A stretch of 64,000 nt of DNA from Paraescarpia echinospica (Eukaryota > Annelida > Polychaeta > Sabellida > Siboglinidae). The DNA lies in assembly GCA_020002185.1 (NCBI GenBank), contig CM034537.1, forward strand, positions 65,840,539 through 65,904,538, read 5' to 3'. Positions 22,831-33,799 of the stretch are shown here, one piece after another. The position numbers and the translations under genes are program-made. Positions within the stretch are counted from its first letter, which is position 1; every line of letters begins with the position of its first letter. The notes under the pieces were generated by a model. That model saw only the letters and a program-made list of their open reading frames with translations, was not told the origin of the DNA and made no database searches.

Positions 22831-23434
22831 CAGGGGTAGAACTACCCACTAGTCCGCTAGTCCGTACACTAGTAAAGATTACGGCGGACTAGTAAATCTG
22901 CCTACCAACTAGTCCGGCTGTCTAGTAAAAATCAGCATGTTGCATGATGCCACCATCCGTACCATTGACAAACTAATTCTTTACGTAATGAGGCGACAGT
23001 GAAAAGTGAAACAGTGCTGTTGATTGGCTGTTGTGTGACATCGAATTCTGAAATTACAGTTTTGTTTGGTTTAGCGTATCTGGTAGAGGGGTAGGGCTAA
23101 TGAGTGGAATTGATGGTCATTTTCAAATGCACGGTTTTCGAATACGGTTTACATCTACATTGCTTTATTAGTCTACGTTTATGCACGATGTATCATTACT
23201 TGACTGGGGTTGCAAAACCAGCAGAAAAACGCAAGCTGGAAAAACACTGCAACTGCCCACCGAGCCATTCAAGTGCTGAAAACGGCCACCATGGACCGTC
23301 TGACGCATTTGTTGCAATTTAAATTTGTGTTGTTTTGATATTTTCAGGACTAGTAAACCTTTTGGCGGACTAGTAAACTTTTGTCTTTACTAGTCCTGCT
23401 GTCCAGTAAAATAAATGCTGAAGTTCTACCCCTG
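22831..23434. mobile_element. Nonautonomous hAT-like MITE, 604 bp
   Basis: Perfect 13-bp terminal inverted repeats CAGGGGTAGAACT at both ends, flanked by a 5-bp GATAG target duplication (22826-22830 and 23435-23439). The empty site with a single GATAG is seen in CR1 copy B. The CAGGGG terminus is typical of hAT elements, and a 5-bp duplication fits the hAT5 group better than the usual 8 bp. Subterminal regions carry several ACTAGTCC and CTAGTAAA motifs in both orientations, possible transposase binding sites. A 72-codon frame inside (23104-23322) has no recognisable domain. Confidence 0.88.
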
Positions 23435-23676
23435 GATAGTGCTGGAAATATAATATTAGAGGGATTCTTAATGGCAGAAGACCTGAATGAGTACTTTAGT
23501 TCAGTGTTTACCAGAGAAGATATTAGTTCACTGCCAGTACCAGAGGCTAAGTTCAAGGGGGCAGATTCACACTATTTAGGACAATTAATTGTAACCCCGG
23601 AAATGGTAGCTAAGAAAATAAGAGCTATGAAGGATAATAAATCACCTGGAGTGGATGGGATTCCGCCCAAACTACT
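23435..23676 (+). pseudogene. CR1 RT N-terminal scrap
   Basis: Resumes the CR1 copy A coding sequence after the MITE and stops near 23676, where homology to copy B ends abruptly and an unrelated repeat begins. Confidence 0.85.
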
Positions 23677-24179
23677 ATTGAATTTCAATATGGCCTTCAT
23701 CCGAGGATATAGCATATTGCAAAAATGGATTCTTTGACCCTAAAAATTTTGGTTTAGATACAAAGAACTTGATTTAAGTGGCTGCACCTTATAACTGCTC
23801 CATAATATTTAGATTTAGGAGTTGTGACTGTCTGACATCGCTACTGTTTGACAGAGGAGATTGCAGGCACACTTAGAGTGCTGCTCAACGGACGATTTTA
23901 TATATGCAGCAACTCTGTGAATTTTTTTAAATGTTTTTATGAACTTACATTTTATTTGAAATGCTGAGCCAGTGATTACTCATGCGTGACAACAATCGAC
24001 GACATTATCAACAAGCCTGCGGCATCACTGTGTAGATCTGCCGTCATGCGTCAGTGACTGTTGTCCACTATGACCACTATAACTACATCGGAATATAATG
24101 GTTGTAGTTGCGATCTGACATATCTAAACCAAGTTTGTGACAAACAAGTTTCCCTAACAACCAGCCAATACCTCCAAAA
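23677..24179. repeat. Repeat-derived sequence, no gene
   Basis: Begins TTGAATTTCAATATGGCC and shares about 90 bp with 30177-30270 (CTTGAATTTCAACATGGCC onward, GGATTCNTTGACCCT block). The rest is unannotated AT-rich sequence. Confidence 0.55.
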
Positions 24180-24518
24180 CAAGATGGCGAACTAGTGAAC
24201 AACATGTATAAAGCGCGCGAAACCCAAACCACCCACAAATCAACTCATATAAATCGGTGCATTCTCCCAGAGACATAAAGTGAAATGTATGTTATTGTCT
24301 TTACTAGTTCTATTTATAAACTATCAAAATTCAACCTGAAATAAACAATAAATGCAATAAACTGTGTATTAATGGTGCATCATATTAATTCATGGTGCAC
24401 TTTTAAACATACAATGTTCATGCTTGCATGTTTGCAAATCACCTTTAGACTTTTCAACGATTCCGAATCTGAGAGCTTTCAACTTGACCGCTTTCAAAAC
24501 AACTACAACGAGAACTAC

Positions 24519-25218
24519 AATGTCATCCCCAAACCCAGACAACAGACCAACTCTGCCGCTACCCACTACATTTACAGTCCTATCTGGAAAACCACTGCAC
24601 ACCTGAAATGTCTTAAATGCAGCAGCTCCTCCGGACTACTTGTCATTCCAACACCACACAGACCCAGTACAGACAGGACGACAACTAAACTCACTCTTCT
24701 GCTATGCATCATACTTTCATGAAAACCAAGGCCCCACTAAATGTCACACATGTAAAATATCAATAAAATCCAATGGACCCAGCCTAACGTGTAGTGACTG
24801 CAACAGGACAGTGTACACCAACTGTGCTGGAATATCCAAACATGACCCCTACAGAAACCTACACACACCATGGCATTGTTCCAATTGCTCGGCACCCTGT
24901 GGCATTTGTCACAGGGAAGTCCTAAATGACCACCATGCAATACAATGCGACCACCGTCAGAACTGGATACACACACACACCTGTAAAATAAACGACAACG
25001 AATATAAAAGATTAATTGATCATGCTCGCCCCAAATGCGATAGTGTCAACTTCTCCAGTTCTTTCTTCAGAGACACAAATATTTCTACAGCTAACCCTTT
25101 TCATCCTCTGGGTAGTGGCAACCACAGCCATAATGAAATACATCCCAACACAACCGAAACTCAAGATCCAGTGTTTGACCAAATCCCCGAAATGCATCAA
25201 CCCCTGAACGACCCATGA
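24519..25218 (+). pseudogene. LINE-Z ORF1 with tandem PHD-type zinc fingers
   Basis: An initial M-S-S-P-N-P-D-N start is followed by a frame change into the 24640-25218 frame. There the first finger reads K-C-H-T-C ... C-S-D-C ... C-A-G ... W-H-C-S-N-C, and a second, poorer finger begins C-G-I-C-H-R and Q-C-D-H. PHD-like fingers are known in ORF1 of several CR1-group elements. The first finger has all eight ligand positions. Function in the element is unknown, probably RNA or chromatin binding. Confidence 0.72.
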
Positions 25219-25239
25219 AAACCAAACGAAACACACTCA

Positions 25240-26190
25240 GTGGCATTCTGATAAACACCAACAGCATCAATAAGATTGAAAAGACAACCCAACTAAAGGC
25301 AACAATCCAGTAAAACAATTCCGACATCATATTCCAGGTCGAAACAAAAATAGATGGAAACTAACCCACCTACTCATTTCTACCACCAAACTATAATGCT
25401 ATCAGAAAGGACAAAAATGGCAGTGAAATGCTTATAGCCTTTCGCGATGATATTGTTGCAGAACCACTTTTCAAACCTGAACTCTAATTGTAAAATAGTA
25501 TGGATCAAAATCCACTTTGCACGAAACAAATACATATATACTTTGCATCCTATTACCGACCCCCCAATGACCATCTCCAATCTCTCGAAGCTCTCCATGA
25601 ATCTTTTGACAAACCTATACAGATCACAAAAAAGTCCCCCTAACGTAGTCATAGCAGGATATTTTAACCTTCCTGGTATCAACTGTCGCAACCAACAAAC
25701 CACAAACAATAGAACTGCCTGCAAAATACAACAAACTACTAGAAATAATGAGTGAATTTGGATTGCAAAACATAGTGAATGACCCCACACGAATCGATTC
25801 TGGTAATATCCTTGAGCTGATACTCACCTAAAATCCGTCCATAATCGTCAACACTCACACCACTCCCGGCATGAGTGATCATGAGGCCGTATCCTTCAAT
25901 GTAAACTTTAACCCAGTTCGCAACGGGAAACCACCACACAAAGTATTTCAATATAAATCCGCCGACTGGGGCAAACTTAAAGACAGCATAACCCAATTAA
26001 CAACAGAGTACTTTGACATGGACCCCAATTCACGAGACATTAACACAAACTGGATCTTTTTTCGGACACAACTTGCCACACTGATCAACAATACAATCCC
26101 TAGTCACCACACCAAATCAAAAAGCCACCTCCCCTGGATAACATGGGAAATAATAAGAATGCAACGAAAACGCAACAAAAGCCACTAAAA
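25240..26190 (+). pseudogene. LINE-Z endonuclease
   Basis: Across frames: T-x-T-K-I-D-G-N near 25340 (catalytic glutamate block altered to V-E-T-K), Y-Y-R-P-P-N-D near 25550, V-I-A-G-Y-F-N-L-P near 25648 (normally G-D-F-N, so the aspartate is changed to tyrosine) and M-S-D-H-E-A-V near 25871 (SDH block intact). At least four frame changes. Not active. Confidence 0.8.
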
Positions 26191-26559
26191 ACAAAACAAA
26201 ATGCACTGCGACTGAAAAAAGTTGAAAGAATTCTGAAGGCAAGCCACTAAGGCTGCAGCCAAATCTTACAAATATTACGTAAACAACAACATTGGAAACA
26301 GCTTAAAACAAACCCTAAACAATTCTGGTCAGTCATCAAAGCAAACAGACGAGAAAACATTGGCATTCCCACACTGCAAGTAAACGAACAACCAATCGTC
26401 ACTGATCACTACAAAACAAGTGCACCGAATAACCAATTTAGTTCCGTGTTCACCCAAGAAATCTTCCCTATCCCCCAACAAGCACCTTCCTCTTACCCTA
26501 ATATGCCCGCCCACTCTTGAAATCTGGATAGCAGCAGTAATCAAGCAACTGCAAATCTA

Positions 26560-27892
26560 AACCAAAACAAAGCTACTGGCCCAGATGAACTCCCAACCAG
26601 AGTTCTTAAAGAAACTGCAGAGGAAATAGCACATATTATCACATACATCTTCCAACAGTCGTAAAACACATGCAAACTCCTCGACGGCACTCGTAACACC
26701 AATACACACAACACCCACAAATCTGACCCCACAAACTACAGACCAATATCACTAACATGCATCCTCTGTAAAGTGATGGAACACATCATTCTAAATAATA
26801 TATGGAAGCACCTGAACAAACACATCATCCTCCACTTTCAACACGGATTCCAGTCAGGACTGTCTTGTGAATCTCAACTCATCGAGACAGCCCATTACTG
26901 GATGACTGATATGGACAGCAAGACAAAATAGATGGATGCAATCCTGCTTGAGTCCCCCACAAACGCCTCGTATCCAAACTACAGCCTCCTACGGAATAAG
27001 TGGAAACACAAAACTGGATCAAATAATGTTGTTCAAACCGTAAATTGAGAGCCTCAGTAAATTCTGTAAACTCAGTAAGTTCTGTCGGTCACAACATATG
27101 TTACATCTGATGTTCCACAGGGCTCAGTCCTATGACCAATTCTCTTCCTACTCTACAAAAATGACATAAACGGAAACACCCATTCTCTTATACGGTTTTT
27201 TCCATACGGCAGCATCATATATCATAAATTCACTTTCGAAACCGACCATGAAATTCTTCAAGCTGACCTGATCCAACTCCAAACATTGTCTGACAAATGG
27301 CAAATGGAATTTAACATTTCTAAATGTGTCCACCTCCCAATAACAAACAAAACTAAACCCAGGCTATACTCATATTCAGCCGGCGGCATGCCACTCGCTA
27401 CAGTATCCAGCCATCCATATCTCGGAGTAAAAATCAAATTTAAAATTAACCTGACCAAGTCACATCACCGACATAGTTTGCAAATCCTCAAAAGTCCTAG
27501 GCTAGATGAAAGGTACTCTGGGCCCATGCAAATCTGAAGTCAACAAAATAGCTTAAAACATACTAATCCGGTCAAAACTCGAATAAACATCTTTCATATG
27601 AAATCTACACACTGACACCCAAATTATGCACCTAGAAAAAATACAACACTATGCTGCCACATTTGTCAAAAATTATCATAGACGCCAAACCAACTCAGCA
27701 GACCTAGTGACCACCCTTAGATGGCCAACTCTTGAACGACGACGCATTACTGTTTTCTGCTTCTACCCCAGAGCAATCCGTATTTGGAACATGATCCCCA
27801 AAAAAATCACTGAAATAGAAAGCACCATTGCTTTTAAAACAGTCGTCATGAACCTTGCATTCAGCACACCCAATCACCTTAACTGCTTTTAA
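26560..27892 (+). pseudogene. LINE-Z reverse transcriptase and C-terminal domain
   Basis: RT blocks across frames: A-T-G-P-D-E-L-P near 26570, N-Y-R-P-I-S-L near 26735, H-G-F-Q-S-G near 26840, V-P-Q-G-S-V-L near 27113, a changed catalytic box near 27190 (no F-A-D-D), and W-x-M-E-F-N-x-S-K-C near 27300. The C-terminal segment 27626-27892 has L-E-K-I-Q-H-Y-A-A and R-A-I-R-I-W-N-M-I-P. Inactive. Confidence 0.8.
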
Positions 27893-28159
27893 ATGATTTA
27901 TTAATTTAAGCAACCCACAGCGCATGTGCACAAACACCACAAACGCCTGCGTTAGCCCAAGATTGGGCAATTTGGAGTACCCGACCTAAGACCTAAGACA
28001 GTGATCGGTCATCGACCACCGAGCATCTACATGGGCACATCTTCACAAGTACATGACAACCGGATTTCCATGACTCTTTCCCAAAATCCACTATGCTGTC
28101 CTCTTTATGCCTTATCAACTCAAGATCTGTTCGCAAGCCTCCTTATGCCTTATCAATTC

Positions 28160-28898
28160 AAGATCTGTTCGCAACAAAATGACCAACATTTTAGACAACG
28201 TCCACGTACACGATCTCGACGTTGTGGCCATTACCGAAACCTGGCTTTCTAACAAAGACTCCGACCTCCCAGTAACCTCATTCACTCATATAAACTCATT
28301 CACGATCCAAGATCAAGTCGTCGTCGTGGCGGCATTGCGATACTGCATAAAGATTCTATCAAAACAACAGCAGTGAAAACATTCGGTCTTTCGAAGCGAT
28401 GAGCGTAAAATTAACATCATATGGGAAACGCATAATCTTGCTTGTCGTCTATCGCCCATCACCAACCAAGAAGAACGGATCATCGGTTGTCGATTTCTTT
28501 ATGACTTCGCAGATATTCTTGACACACATGCGACACTGCCTGATGAACTTGTCATAGTTGACGATTTTAATTTTTTAACTTTGACGTTAACACCGATGTT
28601 TACGTGAAACGTTTCCGGCCGTGACATGTTGCACTGCCACGACATGACGCAGTATGTCGAACAACCAACACATCAAGAAGGCCACATTTTAGACCTTGTG
28701 ATACCCCGTACTAACTTCTGTGTGGCTTACACGGTGGTCGCCGAGCTTATTTCTGATCATCACGCTGTGCACTGCCGTCTTGCAATGCACAAGCCTTTAT
28801 TTTGGAGAGAAAAGAAGAATCCATCTGATGCGCCGTGGGTCGATGACGAAATTCTATCAGCCAGGAAGGAGAGGCGCCGGATGGAGCGAAGATGGTGA
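28160..28898 (+). pseudogene. L2-type endonuclease, frameshifted
   Basis: A-I-T-E-T-W-L-S near 28228, V-V-Y-R-P-S-P near 28443, V-D-D-F-N near 28557 (normally G-D-F-N, glycine changed) and I-S-D-H-H-A-V near 28748, in changing frames. The linker A-P-W-V-D-D-E-I follows near 28830. Confidence 0.78.
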
Positions 28899-29768
28899 TT
28901 GTCCAGGTTGACCATCGACAGAGAAATTCTCATCAACCAGAGAACGAGATCCACATTTTATGCCAACAAAATCAACGAACCCAACCCAAAAACTCTGTAT
29001 CGAATAGTTGGGTCTCTGCTGCATACAAAACACCTGCTAGCACTGCCCGACAACCATCTCGGACAATTGCTTGACAACTTCAGCAATTATCTCACGGACA
29101 AAATTGACATTATCAGACGTGATGTTGATACCCATGACAAACATACATCGCTGCGCCCGGACGAGCCCTGTGTTATCTTATCATATCTATCATCATTGCT
29201 GCCTACCATAACACATGAGATTGTCAAATTGATCAGCAAGAAATCGTGCAAGTTGGATCCGATTCCGACTCATCTGCTGAAGGCCAACATATCCACTTTG
29301 ACACCAGTCATCACCGACATTGTGAACTTCACCTATCTTGGGAGCTCCATCAACAACCAAAGAATAATCGATCATGAACTAAACTGCAGCGTGGAGAAAG
29401 CGTCAGCAGCCTTCGACCAGCTGAGGACAATTTGGAACAACAAGAAATTTACCTTGAAATTTAAACTTCGCTTTTATAACTCAAACGTTATACCAACCCT
29501 CCTATATGGATGTGAAACATGGCAACTAAAAACAAGCCAAGAAAAAATTAAATTGATTGATGCATTCGACACTAAATGCCTGCGAACGAAATTGGGCATA
29601 CACTGGAGCGACCATGTGACGTATATAGATATCCGCTTACGATCAGGACAGCCTCAGGCATCATCTACTATCTGCAGAAGACGAATGAGCTCGCTCGGCC
29701 ATATCGCAAGGCTCCCTACTACTATCTGCCCAACAAGTGTTATGATGGAAAGAGGGGACGACCAATAA
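28899..29768 (+). pseudogene. Chimeric L2-type RT N terminus fused to RTE-type C terminus
   Basis: A 289-residue open frame. Residues 1 to about 142 are L2-like linker and RT start, with K-K-S-C-K-L-D-P-I-P-T-H-L-L-K. At about residue 143 it passes without a break into F-T-Y-L-G-S-S-I-N, followed by L-L-Y-G-C-E-T-W and L-G-H-I-A-R-L, the C-terminal signature of RTE-like proteins. All RT catalytic blocks (palm aspartates) are absent, so it cannot reverse-transcribe. The remaining C terminus is in another frame (29576-29875) with M-N-W-R-Q-T-T-D-R-D. Confidence 0.8.
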
Positions 29769-30129
29769 TGAACTGGCGCCAAACAACCGACCGCGACTTA
29801 CAGCTGGTCAACAAATGTTGGAGCGACGTCAGAACACTACCAAGCGACATATCTGAATGCCTCAGGCGTCTATAGACGCGGGAGCCGTTAAGTCTAAGTA
29901 AGTCTCTTAACTTGTCGTTTTTAATTAGTATTAGTTTTTTTTAGTTTTTTTTAAATTATTATTATTATCCTTATCTATTTTTACCATTGATATATATTTT
30001 AATGTTTTTATTTTATGTAATACTATTAATAGCTAATGCCATGTTTTAGGATTGTAATGCGCCTATGAATGGTAGTAATTGCCACATTTATGGTGCAGAG
30101 AAATGCAATAAAATTATTATTATCACATG

Positions 30130-30480
30130 TTGTTTAGAAGCTAAAAATGTGGGTAGTGAATTTCCATGGGTGCCATCTTGAATTTCAACATGGCCGTCGT
30201 CCTTGTATACTGCATATGCTAGAATTGGATTCGTTGACCCTGGAAATGTTGACTTAGACTACAAGAATATGTTTTTATGTTGCTTAGAAGCTGAAATATC
30301 TGGATAATGATATTCAGTGGCGGCCATTAAAAAAATCAAGATGGCGGCTAGGTACCATATCGATAGCGACGAACGAGTACCTAGCTTTAAGTTAATATAG
30401 ACATCATAAACTAGTGCCTATTTTCATACTTTTGTTAAAAAGTGCACAATCATATCCCTTAGCCGCTGTACTACATCTCC
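30130..30480. repeat. Composite interspersed repeat
   Basis: Two imperfect units each start ATGTTGYTTAGAAGCT (about 30127 and 30278). The right part (30370-30470) is the reverse complement of the repeat at 8245-8345. Contains CAAGATGGCGGC. Noncoding. Confidence 0.65.
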
Positions 30481-31385
30481 AGTTTCGAGGGAATCGCATG
30501 CGATATAGCCTAATACTAGCCGGGGCGTATTTTAATTCCGCTTCCGGGAATAATATAATAAAATGTAATCGATAACGTCACATTGTACCTCAGTTTCGAG
30601 AAAACTACTTAATGCAACAACAATAATTAGTATGTGTTCAGAAAATCACCATCTATGAGACACAAGCCGGGAAACTAGATGCGAAATCTCAACATAATTT
30701 GACTAGCTCCTAGAAACCATTGCGCATCAGTTTGGCAAATTCCTGTTGTAAACGTTTTATTAAAAGCAACATTAATCGTCATATTCAAAATACATTTTAA
30801 TACTGACATCCAAGAAAAATGCTAAGTTTTTGATATGGTATAGTATCCAGTCCTGAGGACAGCTCAAAGCGCTTTACCCTGCACTCCCTGGCAGACCTGT
30901 TTAATCGAATACCATGTAGACTGTTCAGGGGAAGCATTCAGCCACGCTGCAATTGACCTATCCATCATGTGACATGTTGCCTAGCAAAACCTCCGTCAAA
31001 CCATCAGAACACACGTGATGGGTTCAGACATTCCGTCGTATATGTTGTTGAAATTCTGGTCTCAAACGTATGTCTTTATGATAAAAAACATAAGGCAACG
31101 TTTTCAAAGTGACAACTCTATGGGGGAATGTTCGATTTATGAGATGTCATGTAGCAATAGTAATGCAATTCACGTTTATAAGCATTATCAACATTGTTGG
31201 CAAAGGCAAAGCTTGATGGAGGTCACGCGTAAAAATTCGATTGTGACGTAGGCAAACCGCGACGTCGTGGATACATCAATTACTTCGCTAAGACTATTTG
31301 TACACAAAAATACCCACCACTGTCTACTTAATGGCACTCATTCATACAGTTGAGTGAACTGGTGAAATGGGTCGAAAGAGCAGAA
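30481..31385. other. No gene seen
   Basis: AT-rich. A 78-codon frame at 31015-31251 has no recognised features. Nothing else supported. Confidence 0.5.
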
Positions 31386-31462
31386 AGAGGAATCGAACCG
31401 GGATTATCTCGTTTGACAGTCGGTTGTTTTAAGTACTACGCCACCGCACCCCTCTAATGGAA
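31386..31462 (-). pseudogene. tRNA-like remnant
   Basis: On the minus strand a B box GGTTCGATTCC is perfect and a weak A box GGTGGCGTAGTA lies about 50 bases before it. Stems do not pair well. A decayed tRNA gene or SINE head is likely. Confidence 0.5.
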
Positions 31463-31788
31463 TACGATTCTTGGAGTAATACTCTTTGTTGAATTTACGT
31501 GGGAAAGGTGTAACTCTATGTATACGTCTAGTTCTTATCGTATCCTTGTAGTGGCATGTATAAATCGTACGCTTTCCTAATCGTGATGACTTACTTAATC
31601 GTCTTCGCCCAGATTAGAATACAGGGCCGAAACGAAACTTCTCTATCGTACTATGTTGTTAGTCATTTTCTTTATTGTGTTCCTTGTGATATCAATCTTC
31701 TTTGATTTATCGACTGTTCATCTCCTTCAACTGTTTTTTGTTGCCTGTGTTTTTCCTTGTGGATTCCATTCTAGAGCTTGTCGTGTGA
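31463..31788. other. No gene seen
   Basis: AT-rich. Homology with the gene B unit begins only at 31789. Confidence 0.45.
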
Positions 31789-32020
31789 TTGCTGTAATGT
31801 CATTTTGGAGTATGTATCCTATCTATGTCTATTTTTGTTTGGTATTTCTGTTTTTGTACTTGTTTGGTTTATCCTGTTCATCAGTTCGGTGTTAGACTTT
31901 GTCTTGTCATTAGATTTGAGGATGTGTCTGGGGCATTTGTTGATGAACGTTTGTAGATTTTTAGTTTTTGATTATCTTGGGTAATGACGTACAAACTCTA
32001 CGCAAGCTATTCTTGTGTCG
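31789..32020 (-). pseudogene. LINE C-terminal remnant upstream of gene A
   Basis: Minus-strand residues reading T-F-I-N-K-C-P-R-x-I-L-K, then S-x-T-E-L-M-N-R, resemble the H-L-Q-T-F-I-N-x-C-L-R block at the C terminus of many invertebrate LINE RTs. The paralogous position is 56217-56460, where a longer frame survives (56253-56462). Confidence 0.6.
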
Positions 32021-32464
32021 GAACGATTGCTTAAGCATTGTACTGCGAACTTCAGTTAAACATTCAACTTTAAACAGCTAAGCATCGCTGTGAGGTTACC
32101 GTTTTTACGAAAATGGCCTCCTTTGAAAGTGATTCTCTGGATGTCAGGACATACAACAATAACAACATATTATTATACACAAACATGTTGGCTGATATGT
32201 CGGGACGGCTTCTTTTCCGTCACAACTCAGGACACCGAATGCAGGCCAATAACCCGGAAGTCATCCTTTCCGAGAGTCGTCCAAACAAGACACTCGACAC
32301 TAGCTTTGACCCATGGCTAAAGGCCACTCAGTCTTTGCCGCATTCATGTGACCGCACGTCGTTTGTGCGTACATTCATAACTACCCGTCTTGCCTTACGA
32401 GAGAGTCTAGCAAGTCTTCGCACTTTGCACTGTATAGTCATAGTTGTGCGTATCTGCTGTAATT
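32021..32464 (+). promoter_or_regulatory. Conserved upstream region of gene A (promoter and 5' UTR, inferred)
   Basis: About 95 percent identical to 56461-56862 upstream of gene B apart from a roughly 40-bp indel. It includes a 127-codon frame from 32113. Over its first 69 codons the paralogues differ at nine bases, seven of which change the residue, and copy B has lost the frame downstream. That is what noncoding DNA would show, so I call the region regulatory or untranslated. No clear TATA box or initiator was identified. Confidence 0.5.
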
Positions 32465-32488
32465 ATGAAGGCAATGGAAACGGCCATC
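32465..32488 (+). CDS. Cysteine-rich secreted peptide gene A, coding exon 1
   Basis: Eight codons, M-K-A-M-E-T-A-I, followed directly by a consensus donor GTAAGT at 32489. The exon ends in phase 0, which matches the phase 0 acceptor at 37313. Together with exon 2 it completes a signal peptide: charged start, then a hydrophobic core encoded by exon 2. The upstream ATG at 32465 is preferred; the second ATG (32474) aligns with the only start available in gene B. A pyrimidine-rich TTGCAG at about 32560-32565 could be an alternative acceptor but leads to a short dead-end frame and is not kept in B. Confidence 0.72.
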
Positions 32489-32639
32489 GTAAGTAACTTC
32501 TATCGGCCTGTGTTTGTGTATACATACACAACAGTTGACCGGTGATTATGTCCTCTCTCTTGCAGGGCATTCAACAAGGCACGTTTTTGTTTGTATTATT
32601 TTGCATAGTATAATCATCTGTGATTAAATGCCCGTAGCA

Positions 32640-33718
32640 TAGTCAACAAGAAAGCGAATTATAAATTATGGTAGTGGATCATCGTGAAATAGGTATCACG
32701 GAATCACGGGCACACAATCACAGTTGAATTAGCTCTGAAAGGTTCCGTAATATTTAGAAATGGCAGGCGAAAGAGAGAGGGTGGCGGAGTAATTGTATAT
32801 GTTAACGATTCTACACAGCCATATGAAATAAAAATGACAACCGAAACAGATTGTGACGAAGCAGTTTGGTGTTACACAGTTACTGGAAATGCAACATTAA
32901 TAATAGCACTAATTTACTATAGTCCAAACATAGGACAGGAGGAAGATGTAAGAAACCAAATGCTATAATGAAGGTGGACAAGGGGGACTGTATTGACATT
33001 GATGATTGTAATTACGGATAATGCTGGAGTGATGATTAACATGCAACGTGTACTAATACAGAATTGCAATCTGATTCGACATGTTTTGGAACCAATCAGA
33101 TATGGCAATTTTCTAGATTTAGTGTTTACTTCTCAAAACGAATTAATAGATAACGTTAAAGTACAGTAACTCTTGGATTCTAGTGATCATAAACAGATCC
33201 ATTGAAATGTACAAGTAAAATCAGCAATAAAAGGAAAACGCAAATGAAGAGAAACTTTAACAACGACCTCTATTAAGAGATAGGAAAGTATTTAGCAAAT
33301 ATAGATGGGACTACCTTCCTGAAGGACGAGACAGCAACAGAATGCTGGAACATTAAACATTTAATTTTGAGGGCGTTATTGAAATATGTGTTCACTTGAA
33401 AAATAAGGAAAACGGTCAAAGAAAAACACCTGTCAAAAGAGGCTATACGAAACAAATTAAGTAGAGGATATATAAACCTACTGGAAATGAAGAAGACTAC
33501 ACACCCTAAAAAGCGACACTCAACTTATCTACAACTGAAGTGAGAAATTCCAAACGAATGTTTGAACAGAAATTGACAAATGATATAAATAAAATGACAG
33601 CAAGAGCTTCTACGTCTTGTAAGGAGTAAACAGAAAGTTCAAGATAAGGTGGGACCACTTGAAAATAACAGCGGAAACATATCAGATTTATTTCAAATGG
33701 TAAATGTCGTGAATGACT
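32640..33718 (+). mobile_element. Old CR1 remnant in gene A intron, left part
   Basis: Across frames: I-G-I-T-E-S-R-A near 32690, G-G-G-V-I-V-Y-V near 32785, C-D-E-A-V-W-C near 32855 and K-V-Q-D-K-V-G-P-L near 33630, the order of the CR1 endonuclease and linker in 48390-49994. Heavily mutated. The same remnant is at 57055-57910 in the gene B intron, so it inserted before the gene duplicated. Confidence 0.82.
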
Positions 33719-33799
33719 GATCGAAAACGTTGATTTGTTATATCCAAAGTGTATTTTTACCTAGTAGAGGCTTTCGTCTAACGTCTCACGCTGACGTCT

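Larger units (their letters stand above)
20421..23676 (+). mobile_element. CR1-clade LINE copy A, split by a MITE and 3'-truncated
   Basis: Plus-strand element in the order ORF1 with zinc-binding N terminus, lysine-rich repeats, SGNH esterase domain, APE endonuclease, linker and start of RT. A 604-bp MITE interrupts it at 22831-23434. Homology to the other copy (47176-51341) ends near 23676, just after the G-I-P-P-K-L-L motif. Numerous stops and frameshifts make it older than copy B. Confidence 0.9.
24180..27998 (+). mobile_element. LINE-Z, CR1-like non-LTR retrotransposon, decayed but nearly full length
   Basis: Plus-strand element with a PHD-containing ORF1 (to 25218), APE endonuclease (25240-25930), linker (to 26330), RT (26330-27540) and C-terminal domain (27600-27892), ending in a CCTAAGA repeat tail at 27984-27998. 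Many stops and frameshifts. The 5' boundary is approximate. A second 3' fragment lies at 17498-18068. Confidence 0.82.
28001..30123 (+). mobile_element. L2-type LINE joined to an RTE-type tail
   Basis: The 5' part is an L2-like endonuclease and RT start (28130-29323). At about 29325 it switches to a C-terminal domain of RTE-like elements (29325-29875), then an AT-rich 3' UTR with ATTATT tracts to about 30123. The switch lies inside a continuous frame. It could be template switching, a deletion joining two nested elements, or a real mosaic family. Confidence 0.75.

Noticed and set aside
32113..32496. A 127-codon frame with a good start context, also partly open at 56537-56851, as a coding exon
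   Set aside because: Seven of nine base differences in the shared part change the residue, the frame is lost downstream in the second copy, and a better gene (M-K-A-M-E-T-A-I exon with donor) lies in the same stretch. Treated as upstream noncoding sequence.
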